Origin: Venturia oleaginea
Lineage: Eukaryota; Ascomycota; Dothideomycetes; Venturiales; Venturiaceae
Direction of reading: 5' to 3'
DNA length: 64,000 nt
Assembly: GCA_013176395.1 (NCBI GenBank)
Contig: JABMLP010000012.1
Coordinates: forward strand, 1,612,001-1,676,000
In this document: positions 1-11,431 of the stretch, in pieces
Position numbering within the stretch: position 1 is the stretch's first letter
Layout of the letters: every line of letters starts with the position of its first letter
Notes under the pieces: model-generated
The model's input: the letters and a program-made list of their open reading frames with translations, nothing else
Database searches by the model: none
What the model was told of the DNA's origin: nothing
Position numbers and translations under genes: made by a program

Positions 1-2936
1 GTATTCGTCATAGTTCCTAGACCTTGAGTATTACCCATGGACCCAGTAATCGATGATGCTGAATTAAGATCCATTCCGGAATAAGAAGAGAGCACCATCT
101 GCCTATCAAGCTGGGATAGTATTCCTGGTTGAACGAGAGGGTTGGTATTGTTGAAAAGCGACAGATCATTGTTGGGTAGGCTGTTGTTTGGTAGAAATCC
201 AGAGTTGAGTAGCGATTGAGCAGGTTGTCGCAACGCAGCCTGCTGTTCGACAGGTGGTTGCTGTCCATTTGACTGGGTGTCGCCCTCCCCTGCCGTGACC
301 TTGTCCTCGGCATTTTTCTGCGCTGCCCTTTGGTCGGCTTTTGCTTTCTTTGCCTTCTTCCGCAACTCAGCAGCTTTTGAGGGTGGAGAAAGGGTTGCGA
401 AGAACTCTTCCACGCTTTTGACATCCGACTTCAGACCCAAAACTGCATCTGTGCCTGGCTCAACCTTCGCTCTGACAATTGGATCCTCGTAGTCCGTCTG
501 AGAAACTCCACGTGGATATCGGTCAAACCAGTCGCCATACTGGAGAATGTGGCACTGTCCAGCGGCATTGGGACCCCGCAACGATGCATCCGCGTGTTTT
601 CTGTACATCTCTTTGAGGTTCTCTGCCACGAAGTGAAACATGCCCCAGTATTTTTTCATCTTGCTGAGATACTTGACATTGTAGGCTAGATTCTGCTTTG
701 ATGACGCCTCGAGTTGAGCACTTTTGGAAAAGACTCCATGGATATGTACGGTACTCGAGTAGAAGGCGCAATACCCAGCAAACGGCGCTGTAACGTTGTA
801 CTCGATCGCTTCCTTGACCAATGCCGAAACCTGGTTCGCCGCATCAAGCGCTGACCGTGCAGACTCTGAATAAAATTGTGATGGCATATTCTTCGGCGGC
901 TCCCGGAAACCAGAAAACGGCAAAGCCCAGCGATTCATGAAGAGATTAATCTGGTGATATACAAGATGGAGGAACACAAATTGATTGGCAGTTTTCTCAC
1001 TTGCATGACTTGCCAGATTCTCCGGATTCCAGCGCACCGATTCTGGCATGAATTTGGTGAAATTTCGAATGGCATCTCTGAGCTTATGAAACTCCGATCT
1101 CTCGTCCCAAATGTCGTACGTTTCCTTTTCTCTTCCACCCAGATTCCAGTAGTGTATTATCCGACCCCATATACTTACAAGCATAATGTAGTAAGCTGAT
1201 GTACCCATGTTGTCTTTGGCATTGGTCATTTGGCCACTGTTGGCTTCTGCAGGATGGAGGACTTCTCCGCTCAAGGTTTCAGTTGGCGCTGATATCTCCA
1301 TCTGGAAATAGTGCTCCTTGATCGGCAGTGGGATATTCAGGAAGTCATCAGACATTTGCATTGGCCGATCCGATCCAGAAGCATTGAATCGATCCATCAG
1401 GAAACATGCCCAGAGAGTTCGTCTTCGTATTTCCCGGTCAGTCGGACTGAGCTCAGAACTCTCGTTCTGCTCCCTGCCCCACCCATTGTGGTCCAGATCT
1501 TTGTGAAGCAGCAGGGCGTAAGCCATGCGCTGTGCCATTCCAGCAATCATCCAGCTTCTACCACCATGACATGTGCCGAATTCGTGAAGCCCCAGTAAAA
1601 TATATACTATCAGAATCGTGATGTTTGGCGTGTCGTAGCGTCTCAGCGCTATTTCCCGCGCCGATCGAGCCCAGTCCTCACCTCTCAGGAAAGCAGGCTC
1701 AGACCGGACTTGCGGGTGGTTTGAAAAACGCGCAGAGACAGCGCACACTGCGAGAACCAGCACGGGTGCCACATTGCCTGCCGCCAATCGCCGCATGAAA
1801 CTGGGTTTATGGAGGAGTGGGTAGCTTTGGCCATAGACGAAGTCGAAATAGACTTCAATAAGATGCTCCTGTATTTCTTTAGATGGGAGGGCGTCCGCAC
1901 CTTCGATAAGTAAACTTCTTTCCTCGGTATCTTGAGATTTTGCAGGAACCATAGTATCCCCAATCCTGCTAGTGTTTCTAGACTTCGCCCATGAATCCAA
2001 TTCCGGGCCAAACGCGTCTTCTGCTGCCCGCTTTTTGCCGACTGGCTTACTCGGCGGAGCAGGTAAAGATGGTTTGACCACGGCCCTTGGAACAGACGGC
2101 TGATTCTCCTTGGGAATCAACTTGATGACTCTGTCTTCCATTCTCTTTAGTCGTTTGTCCAGCATTGCCATATAATCTGTCCTCGGCGCTGCTTTCCGCG
2201 TTGTGACCTTGTACACGCAAGGTATTCGTGACCTCAGACAATGCTTGCACGCTGGCTTCTCTCCCGAACATCTGATCTTCTTCCTCCGGCAAGCAATGCA
2301 TGCTAGCGGCAGACGCTTCCGCTCTTTCCCAGCCTTGGTCTTCATCTCCGTCCATGCCGGTGTCTGCTCGAAAATCTCCTTCTCTGTAGCGCATTTCTTC
2401 CCTTTCGTCGCAGTTCCATCTCTTTCAGTCCGAGTACTTCCGCCGGACGCGTGTATGCCATGATTCTCGAGTCCGGCGTCGGGCAATCTACTTGATCCAC
2501 CATTGGTTCGCACGCTGTCAGGTGTACCAACCCGGTCTCCTGGCTCGCCGGGGCGCGGCGATCCAATTGTGCTGCTGATGCTAACTCGAGCTGCGGCAGT
2601 GGGAGTACGGCCTGGCGAGTCGGTCGGATGCTTTTGGCTGTAATTCTTTAGCGGCGCGAAAAGCGATGTATTGATGATGGGTGAAGACGACTTTGTAGGA
2701 CCGAAAGATTTCGTGAATGCGCCCGGAGTAGAGCTTTGATAATCGGAGAAGGCTGAAAGCATCTGAGGGCTGTTTATAGGAGCGATTGAGGGTGACGGTG
2801 AAGGATGCAATAGAGACTCGATTTTGGGAGTCCTCGCATCCGACATCATATATTCGTGCAGATTCAGAGGATCCGGAGCGGCCGAGCTGATCGTATCTGG
2901 TCCTGAAAGTCGTGCAGCGCTTTGCTGTCCTTCCAT
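1..2936 (-). CDS. Zn2Cys6 fungal-specific transcription factor (3' end outside window)
   Basis: One uninterrupted reading frame runs from an ATG at 2936 off the left edge, giving at least 978 residues without a stop. A canonical zinc binuclear cluster lies at about residues 213-240: Cys213-X2-Cys-X6-Cys-X6-Cys-X2-Cys-X6-Cys240. It is followed by a basic linker and a short heptad-like segment expected to dimerise. Residues about 330-720 read like the fungal-specific transcription factor homology domain, and the C-terminal part is rich in Asn, Gln, Ser and Ala, as in activation regions. The N-terminal 200 residues are Ser/Pro-rich and probably disordered. The family acts in the nucleus as pathway-specific activators or repressors binding CGG-type half sites. 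I do not recognise the specific orthologue, so no target pathway is assigned. No intron is needed in the visible part, which is unusual but not rare for this family. Confidence 0.9.
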   Translation of the reverse strand, partial: MEGQQSAARLSGPDTISSAAPDPLNLHEYMMSDARTPKIESLLHPSPSPSIAPINSPQMLSAFSDYQSSTPGAFTKSFGPTKSSSPIINTSLFAPLKNYSQKHPTDSPGRTPTAAARVSISSTIGSPRPGEPGDRVGTPDSVRTNGGSSRLPDAGLENHGIHASGGSTRTERDGTATKGKKCATEKEIFEQTPAWTEMKTKAGKERKRLPLACIACRRKKIRCSGEKPACKHCLRSRIPCVYKVTTRKAAPRTDYMAMLDKRLKRMEDRVIKLIPKENQPSVPRAVVKPSLPAPPSKPVGKKRAAEDAFGPELDSWAKSRNTSRIGDTMVPAKSQDTEERSLLIEGADALPSKEIQEHLIEVYFDFVYGQSYPLLHKPSFMRRLAAGNVAPVLVLAVCAVSARFSNHPQVRSEPAFLRGEDWARSAREIALRRYDTPNITILIVYILLGLHEFGTCHGGRSWMIAGMAQRMAYALLLHKDLDHNGWGREQNESSELSPTDREIRRRTLWACFLMDRFNASGSDRPMQMSDDFLNIPLPIKEHYFQMEISAPTETLSGEVLHPAEANSGQMTNAKDNMGTSAYYIMLVSIWGRIIHYWNLGGREKETYDIWDERSEFHKLRDAIRNFTKFMPESVRWNPENLASHASEKTANQFVFLHLVYHQINLFMNRWALPFSGFREPPKNMPSQFYSESARSALDAANQVSALVKEAIEYNVTAPFAGYCAFYSSTVHIHGVFSKSAQLEASSKQNLAYNVKYLSKMKKYWGMFHFVAENLKEMYRKHADASLRGPNAAGQCHILQYGDWFDRYPRGVSQTDYEDPIVRAKVEPGTDAVLGLKSDVKSVEEFFATLSPPSKAAELRKKAKKAKADQRAAQKNAEDKVTAGEGDTQSNGQQPPVEQQAALRQPAQSLLNSGFLPNNSLPNNDLSLFNNTNPLVQPGILSQLDRQMVLSSYSGMDLNSASSITGSMGNTQGLGTMTN

Positions 2937-4268
2937 CTTGCGATACCACGCTGGGCCCGTTTACATGACTTGTGACGAAGGCTCGAGGTTATGATGTGGG
3001 CATCATCGGATGAGAGCTGTTAGAGTGTGGGGATGCCAATCCAACTCGGGTTGCAATTGCTCCGCGACCTGTGATCTCTGGGAGGAATGAGGAGTTCCGG
3101 AGTAGTGCGGGAAATTTATCTTCTGGTTGGCGATGGCAGCCGAAGGTGGTCCGGAAAGGTTGCGATGCGCGGTAGTACAGCGAAGTGGTTGAATGGTCGA
3201 TTCAAGAAGGTTAGTTCTTTATTCGACACGACGTTAAGCGTACCAGGCCGACAACTTGATGCCAACTCCAGGCCTTTGAAGTGGAGCAGGCCGTAGAATG
3301 TGGAGGTGTCGAGCCTTTCCTCTTGGGGAAGTGCCTTGACCAAACGGCACGTTAGTATGCACGTTAGTATGCACGTTGCTAATGCTAACGCCAAGTTATA
3401 ATTGGTCTGATTCGTCCGAGGTATATAATAGGTCAAGATAATAATATAGACATTGGAAAAGCAACAAGAAGTACTGAGCCACACAAGGCTGTCCAACAAG
3501 GCAAAGAGCTAGGAAAATAGCCTTGGTATACACCATCTTTTGCTCTGCGGATTGATGCCGAGGAATCCAAGATCCAAGAGATGAGGGGTGAGAGCGCCAG
3601 TTGTCGCCGTGAACGCGCCCTAACTCGTAGCTCGTAATAGATAGATGATGTTGGCTATAGCATTGTAAGCCATTTCGACCCTCGGTCTGACAGGGACCTA
3701 GTTATCGATAAAGCACACATCGCATGTATGGCTCGTTCTGTAATCTCAGCGTTGGCGGGGAGAGGGGTAGAAGAATGCTTGGAGGATATTGTCGAGAATA
3801 CAAGGAAATTTAGATGCAAAAACAGAGGGCACAGAGAAGAGAAGGAAGGTTGTGACGTGGAAACATATTCCTAGAAAGTCAAGCGCAAATGCAATGCGCT
3901 TCGCTTTGGATGCATTATGTCTAATATAATGTGCTGCTAGTACACGAGGACTATTCATACAACGGACCACAAATATGCAGAGTTTTGAGCGGTGATCGAC
4001 CATACCAAATGACAAGAGAAAAATGCAAAATGCTCCCGAATATCGTCCGTATACAACACTTGTTCCTTGCGAATTCCGAGCATTGAGAATATATGCCCAA
4101 AGATGATACAGTCAAGCATAATATATCAGAACAGTTCCGTCTAGTACTCGCCAGTATGCTCACCTAGCCGACAATTATGCCGCCCGCCTATTCTAGAAGT
4201 CGTTTTCGTGATGAGATGAGAGCTTAAATGCATAACAAACAAACAAATGCCTCCGATAAACTCCAATG
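2937..4268. other. Intergenic: regulator promoter and CLU1 downstream region
   Basis: No convincing coding sequence is present. The stretch holds the promoter and leader of the leftward regulator and the downstream region of the leftward CLU1 gene. A small 12-bp tandem duplication (cacgttagtatg units) lies at about 3345-3378. Short open frames here have no recognisable domain and are AT-biased. Confidence 0.6.
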
Positions 4269-7200
4269 CTAATGATGAGACTGAGCAGCAGAAGCTGTTG
4301 CCCTCCTCTTGGGGTTGCTGGACTTCTTTTTCGGAGTCGTCTTTTTGGCGTCGCTGCCGTCGATGTATCGAATGAGTTCATCAATGCTACGATTGTCCAG
4401 CTCTCGAGAACTGGTCATTTTCCCGCTCGCTGCATCAGCCGATGTCTGCCCCACTTGCATCTGGGGTCTGGCTCCGATAGGAACTCGATTGGTGAATTGC
4501 ACGCGCTTTAGTTTGCCCGACTTCAGGTCTTTGTCCCGCTTTGCAAGACTGACGGCACTTTGAGTAAGCTGATCGAGCCATGTCTCTGCTTCCTTGGTAT
4601 TGCGATCATCGGGGCCGAGAACGTTGCGGAAAATGGTGCAAGACTCGCGCATGCGGTTGACTGCTGAGTGTGAGTCTTTGTCGAGCGCCAAAGCTTGTGC
4701 AAGCTGGAAGAGGAGTGTTGCTGTGTTGACGGAATTCTTGCCGGAAACTTCCTCAGCGATGGCCAAGGAAGCCTCAAACCAAATGCGAGATTCGTGGTAC
4801 CGCTTCATGCTTTGCAGCATGACTGCAGCGTTGTTGATTGTGGTGATTGAGTCTGGGTGGTTCGGGCCGTAAACGACCTTCCACATTTCCAGGGCATGGA
4901 GAACATACGACAATGCGAGGCCTGAGTTGCCATTAGCGTGCTCGAAAAGACCAAGATTTAGGTAAGCAAGGATAGTCTCCGATGCGTCAACACCCATGGT
5001 GCGCTCAGCAACAATGACGGCTTTGCGAGCGAGCTCAACAGCAGCATCTTTGTTGTCCATACCGTAGTAGAGCGTGGACAGCTGCAAGTATACTCTTGCG
5101 ACTTCGGGGTGAAGGATTCCATAGATTTGTTCGTAGAGAGACAAAGACTCGAGGAGCAGCTCTTGTCCAAGTTCTTTCTGACCCTGAGCGAGGGACATGC
5201 GTCCACCGTCGTAAGCTTCCTCGGCAAGGACACTCTTTGGTGAAGCTTCCTTGAGCACCGGAACGAAGTTGAGGATGTCATCTGCGTGGAAAGATGCAGG
5301 CTGAGTAAGAGGTGCAGGAGACGCGGTTCTCTGAGGCGAAACCTTGTTGCTCTTCTTCTTCTTCTTTCCCTCTCCGCTTGGAGTCCCGTTAGAGACGTTG
5401 TCACTGCTGGATTCTGAGTGGCCATTGGTGGTTCCATTAGGCTGCTTGTCTTGTGGGGTAAAGGCATACTGCTTTGCCACCAACTGCAGGCCCAATTTAA
5501 GTGAGACCTCACGAAGCATCTGGACCTCCTTGCCAGCTACAACAATCTCTCCCTTAACAGCGTATCGATATCTCATGCGTATTTGTTCCACAATCTCCGC
5601 ACGAAGACTCTCAGGAGTGACTTTCTCGTACGAGAAGTCCGCATCCGAGTAGAAAGCGCGTAGCGATTCATCAGTTTCCGCAGCCGGGCTGGAGTTTAAT
5701 TGGCTCCCGAGAAGACAATTGAGGAGGTGAGATGTGCAGGCTGGTGCAAATGGCGTCGGTAGATGCTTGAGTTTCTGATTAGCAACATGCTTGAATCCAC
5801 GAGAGACCATTTCTTGAACAGCCAGACGTTGCAGTGCCTGAAGTCGTGGATTGTCTGTAGCAGAAAGTGATGCGAGCATGCCGAGATAGCGAATGTTGAT
5901 GCCGCGCTTGTGCAGTAAGGTGCTGAGTGACTCTCCATCCATGGGAAACCCAACGTCGCCTTCTTGCAGCTCGTAGATCAGATTCGGAATGACCTTCGTG
6001 GTGAGGTGGTTGCACACCGCTCGGACCTCGACTTCGTCCTTCTGTAACTGCTCAACTTCCTCTTCGGTAGCTGGTTTCTGGCCAGCAAATACATCGGGGT
6101 TGAGGGAGAACTTGAATTTCGACATGTCCACGCGGGGGGTGTTGTCCTTCTCGGCTTCCTCTTCCTCTTCCTCTTTCTTGGCCAGCTCAGTAGAGCCCTC
6201 ACCTCCGGTAGCAGCCTCTTTCTTTTCAGAGGATTCAGACACCGCATCGTCTTTGGTCTCCGACCTGGACTCCTTGATTTCGCCGTTGGTCTCAGCCTTC
6301 TCTTCAATGGCTGCCTTATCCGAACTACCAGCTTGTTTGGCGAGTTCTTCGTTAACCCACTCTCGAAGACGGTCTCGTGCGTAGCTAACAACAAGTTCTG
6401 GTCGTAGAACAGCCATGCGATGTGGGTAATCCTTGCGATCGGCGCCTTCTCCCTGCTCTTCAGAAGCTCCAGTCCAATGTTGTTCTATCCATGGCACATC
6501 CAGAGGTGTGATGCGGTAGAGATCAAGAACATACTTCCGTGCGTCGGTTCCAATCAATCCTTTGGTCTCAACGCTGCCCTCAAGGTTGTGCTGTTTTCCC
6601 TCTTTGTCCCACACAGGATGCTTTTTGACATGAAGTGCGCTAGACAGTTTCTCGAAAAGAGGAGTGAATACCTCATTGTCGGCTACAATATCCTTCCCTT
6701 CAACTCCTCCGTAGTCAATTTGGTGCTCTCCTGGCTCCCTTTGTTTGAAAATACCAGGAACAATACTCTGACCAACGATGCGTTTACCCAAGTAATCAAC
6801 CACGACCGTGCCTGGCGTGAAGAGTCCATCGATATCTAACAGGTTCACAGCTCTGACTCCCATAACATCTTTGCCAGTTGCGACACGGGCAGCTTCATCG
6901 CCACCTTCTGTCGCGAAAGTGCCAACGCCATCAGCGCAGAACGAGAAAAAGACATTGTTGTAGACAAAAATTTGAGCGTCGCGTCCTTCAGTGGGATTAA
7001 GCGGTGGAACTTCGCCGCGCGCAACGAGGACGGCTCCCCTTGTTGCGGCTTCGTTGTAGTCGGCGAAAAGTTTCGAGGTCAACCGCTCCCTGAACACCTT
7101 GTCTTGAACAGTTTCTTTCGGAAGCTCTCGCGTAGATTGGAACTCCTCATTCCAGTCTCTCAAGGTGTCTGTTCCTTCACTGCCACCCATCAAATAATTC

Positions 7201-8338
7201 TCCTGGGTTCGTGTGATGTCGGATTGATGATCGGCTTGTCCGGGCACGAGCCATGGACTTGCGGGAATCGCGTTAGATAGTTGGAACAGAGCAAGAGGCT
7301 CGCGTTTGCCGTTGAATTCAAGTAACGATTGAAACGAAGCATCGAATGAAGGAGAGAGTTTCTGGATCATCACCAGCAGGGAATGCGCGCTGCTACCTTT
7401 TGGTGCTGGCTTTGGGTATGGATCAAACTTATTATGGCTGGACTTGTTTACAAAGAAACCGGACACATGTGAGGTGATGTGGTATTGCTCGCCTTCGTTT
7501 GTGATCAAATGTAGGTATAGCAGGTGGCCCTTTGTGCGGAGGTGGTAAGGAGGTGGATTCCATGGAGACAAGCTGATGGACTTGACGGTCTTCGGCGGTG
7601 GGCCTTCACGAGGAGGCAGCAAGCTGTTTATTGAGCCAGGCGCATCGAAATTATACTCGGACACATCGCTGTGGGCATGCTCAGGTTTGGCATTGGCAGC
7701 CGTTCCGTTGGTCCCATTGGCAGCTGGAGAGGACTCAGTGACACTGTCGTGTAATGACAGACCAGCAGCAATGCCGTGAATAGTATCAGTCCTGTCTCCA
7801 GAAGCGCCTATGAGTTCTCTGAGCCTCATGATATGCATCCGGGCCTCTTTCTCATTGTAAGGATCCTCAACCAAGGTGAAAACCGAGTCCGGACCAACAT
7901 CTGGAACCTCAGAAAGTTCGACAAAGTCATTTACACGATCTCCCTTGTGTTCTAGATGGAAACAGGTGTGCTGCATAGCAAATGGCTGGTCTACCACGGA
8001 CTGGCGGATGTCCTGCACTTGCTCCTGCGTCGACACCTGGAGTTTGGTCTCATGTGGGTCGTGTGGAAGCTTTATGGTGATAGAGAAGAAGCTCTCAACG
8101 CCATGAGGGACATCTTCTCCGTTGGTCTGGCCATTGGTGGTCTCGAGGGCGGAGGAGTCTACGACGGAGGGCGAGGGGTCGGTAGCTATCGCTAGAGTTG
8201 CTCGTTAGATTTCTCTACACACCATATCTCGCACCAAGCAGGGATATAAGTAAAGCGAAAGGAGTTTGAGTGTCGAGCTCAGTTGGACTTACGGAAAGTG
8301 GACTCGTCATTATTAGCTTGCGCACTCTTCTCGGCCAT
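4269..8338 (-). CDS. CLU1: Clustered mitochondria protein CLU1/TIF31 (eIF3-associated)
   Basis: Exons 8293..8338 and 4269..8191 give 1322 residues. The first exon codes only 15 residues plus one base. Its donor GTAAGT, a TCTAAC branch site and the CTCTAG acceptor are all visible, and the join preserves frame. The protein has the full CLU architecture: an N-terminal CLU_N region (about 45-125), the central CLU domain (about 330-590), an acidic, Glu/Lys-rich low-complexity insert (about 640-720), the TIF31/eIF3 p135-like region (about 730-960), a Lys/Ser-rich linker, and a TPR array (about 1050-1210). A basic Lys/Ser-rich tail closes it. In yeast and other eukaryotes this cytosolic protein prevents mitochondrial clustering, binds mRNAs for mitochondrial proteins and associates with eIF3. 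Length fits fungal homologues. Identification is confident. Confidence 0.97.
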
Positions 8339-9021
8339 TGCGAGAAGTCAAGAGAAAATTCCGATTCAAATTAAGAACAAGAGATTGCAAAAGGGAAGGA
8401 AACTCGACAAAACAATGTTTAGGATGAAGAGAAGGTTGGGTGGGTGTTATGTATTGTTGTCTATTGAAGAAGATTGTCACAATGTCAAGCAAAACTTTTG
8501 CCAAAGGCATGATCCTGGTCTTCTTTCGGCAATGGGAGAAATGCGACGCGTGATTCGAGGACCAACAACCAAGGGACCGACGCCCGAGTTGACTTCGTGG
8601 CAGACAAACATCTCACTGTCGTCGACTCTGCCTCGCCTCTCCTACACTGGACAACATCCGAACCGTTGGCCGAGTCATTCCGTTGCACCCGCAGCAAACG
8701 AGCATTTCCCCATCTGCTCATTCCTCCCCAGATTAGGAGTAGCCAAGCCTAGCTGGGCAAAAGGAGACGTCCAAACAACCCACCTGCATCTTCAGGCCTC
8801 TCGGCTTTATTTCAAACAGCAAACTGTCCTTACCGTGATCTCGACACTCCTCTTCATCAACGTTACGAGAAAGAAGTAACTCTCTTTGCCTGGACCATGC
8901 AATGCGGAGGATCCAATTGAGTTCTGGAAGCTAGGGGTCCTGGTCCGTCGACTTAAGTTTGGGAAACAATTAACGGAAGAAACAGCGAGCAAACCATACG
9001 GACAGCCTCATCTCTCGGCAC
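8339..9021. promoter_or_regulatory. Divergent intergenic promoter between CLU1 and the mitochondrial ATPase gene
   Basis: About 680 bp separate two divergently oriented start codons, so the stretch probably contains both promoters and leaders. The open frames in it have no domain and overlap the presumed leader of CLU1. I see no TATA box close to either start. Confidence 0.55.
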
Positions 9022-10778
9022 ATGATGTCCCAATCCCGCCTGCTGTTTCCAGGACGAACCACGCTTTGGTGTCCACCCGCTCGGCAGCGCCCCTTTGTTG
9101 CGCCTGGTCTCGTGACACCTCGAAGATGGATTAACGGTATTCAAGGACCGCAAACAGACCCTAATCCGGATCCGACGCCAGATGATGGAAGCAGGCGCGA
9201 GGAGCAACGAGAAAACGAGGAGAAGGAGAAGACGGATTGGAAGGCTACGGGATTCAAGATGTTCGAGTCGGCAGCCACAACATTTGCATCTATTTCAATT
9301 CTCGGAATGGTCGGATACAGCTACAATATGTACTACAAGTACCATGTGCTGAATAAGATGGAGAATGCCTTTGCCCCTGGCGATCCAGTCCTCGAGATTA
9401 CCGGCCATGGGATGAAAGCCATGCCAGCAACCGATGTCCCCGACGACGCTGACGATGAAGAGAGTGAACACTGGATAATGCGCCATGAACAGGAAACCAT
9501 CGACAGGATCATCAGCGGTAAAGACAGAGGCTCCTATCACCTGCTCATCGGCGAGAAAGGCACCGGGAAGTCGTCAATGATTCTGGACTCGATGGCGAAG
9601 GTGGACGCTGAAGGAGTTGCCATGTTCGAGGCTCATGCCGATGTCGAAATATTCCGTCTTCGGTTGGGAAAGGCGCTAGACTTCGAGTTTCACGAGGACA
9701 ACATTGGGAGCTTGTTTTCCATCCGAGGACCTAGAGACGCAAGTGCCTTGCTTGACATCGAGCGTGCATTCAACAAACTCGATAAAGTGGCCATCAAGAG
9801 GCGGGAGAGGGTGGGTAGGCCTCTCGTCATAATCATCAACAGCGTGCACCTTCTTCGAGATGACGAGGACGGGAGAGACATACTCGAACTCATTCAGCAA
9901 CGAGCCGAACAATGGGCGGCAAGCAATCTATGCACTGTCATTCTCAACAGCGATGATTACTGGGTCTACGAGCGGCTCAAGAATTACGCCACGAGAATGA
10001 AAGTTCATCCGGTGAAGGACCTGTCCAAAGGAGCTGCAATGCACGCTTTAAAAAACTACCGGAAGCGGTACCACAACGAAGAGATTCCGGTGGAGATGTT
10101 GGAGCAGATCTATGAGAAGATTGGAGGAAGATTGACCTTCCTAAGTCGGGTCGCGCGATCGAGACACATGCTCGATACCTGCGAGAAAATATGCACGGCT
10201 GAGAAGACGTGGTTTCTGAACAAGGTAATCATTCTCCACATTGTCACGAGCATCATTGCTAATTTATCTTGCAGTGCTGGATTCTTGGTACAGAAATGGA
10301 CGACGACGTGATGGACCAGCAAAAGTATGCCTCCGCGGCTATGGTACTCGCGAAAGCTCTTGTGGATAAGGAAAAGGAGATGACTATTTACGACGCCAAG
10401 CAGGGCCACATTCTTCCATCGATCCCGCTTCACAAGGCACGACAAATCATGACTCGCGCTGATTTCATTCAGTCATACGATCACGATAATTTATTTGCCA
10501 TCGACTCAGATGCAATGGTCAGAGCAGACTCTGTTCCGATGATGAATGCGTTTCGGGAGATTTGCTCTATGGAAGGATTTGACGAGTATCTCGAAAATAC
10601 GCTGGATCGAATCAGCGCCATCGAGAGTTTGGGGCGAACGAGGGAGTTGACGATCAAAGATTTGTGGAATGGTGGGCAATACAAGGTCACTACGAGAGAT
10701 AGGAAAGGTAATGTGGAGAAGGATATCACTTTTCTCGTAAAGTCTGGTGAGGAAGAGAAGAATGAAGATGATGATTGA
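9022..10778 (+). CDS. Mitochondrial membrane-anchored P-loop ATPase domain protein
   Basis: Exons 9022..10224 and 10275..10778 (50-nt intron, GTAATC donor, TTGCAG acceptor, phase 0) give 568 residues; a second Met follows directly. The N-terminal 36 residues are rich in Arg, Pro and hydroxylated residues with almost no acids, like a mitochondrial presequence. A hydrophobic segment at about 86-108 would anchor it in a membrane, leaving a large ATPase domain. Walker A is GEKGTGKSS at 177-185. The Walker B strand is hydrophobic but ends in Asn273 where Asp is usual. The C-terminal 170 residues are helical and charged, ending in an acidic tail. The domain resembles Orc1/STAND-like AAA ATPases conserved in Pezizomycotina. 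I cannot name a substrate. The presequence, a transmembrane helix and matrix or intermembrane ATPase role are inference from sequence. Confidence 0.85.
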
Positions 10779-11431
10779 TTGAAAGAATGTGTACGAATTT
10801 GGGGATCGGTATGGATGTTTTGCAAACGGCGCTTTGGACAAAAGTGTATATTGGTGCTACAAAAGGGATTTGCCGCAAAGCTTGATGGAGGCGAGACAAA
10901 CCGTGATTTGTTTTTGTCCAGGATGTATAGAAATAGATACCCAAAAAGCTTATCGATTTATTTCCTTCACCCTCGCATATGCTGCGACTTCACTCGCAAG
11001 TTTACCCGCAGCTCGAGCTCACTATAATCTGGTGCACTCAGGCTTGCCAGTGTTGCAGTAGTGAGGTGGTCGAAATAGAAATGTTACCCGCCAGATTTCG
11101 ACCACGTGAACTGGCGCATCCCTATCTGCACTAGCCCGATTTGACAGCGATCGACATCAGGGTCAACAGTAAATAAACCTCCAGGTCACTTTTGTTCTTC
11201 TTTCACCCCACTACCACATCTCTCTCTCCCCACGCATTTCTCACCTCTATCTTCTCTCTCCACAGTATAGCTGTTATATACTACCTCGCAATTTCTCCGT
11301 TAGGCACATTGATTGTCATCGCTCCGCAGTGTCTACTATCAACGCATTGGTATGTGATAAGCTGCTTACACTGGTTCATTGTTGTTGCGCCAGATCTGAC
11401 TGACTGATATGGCAGATTTTCTACCACAGTT
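10779..11431. other. Intergenic region with promoter of the 914-aa gene
   Basis: About 650 bp with no supported gene. Pyrimidine-rich runs around 11190-11270 look like a fungal promoter or leader for the gene starting at 11432. Small open frames at 10779-11061 lack any domain. Confidence 0.5.

Noticed and set aside
4309..7779. Open frames on the plus strand across the CLU1 gene (for example 5989-6384)
   Set aside because: They are antisense shadows of the CLU1 coding sequence with Ser/Thr-rich mirror composition.
8283..8879. 198-codon frame between CLU1 and the ATPase gene
   Set aside because: It is antisense to the CLU1 first exon and leader and has no recognisable domain.
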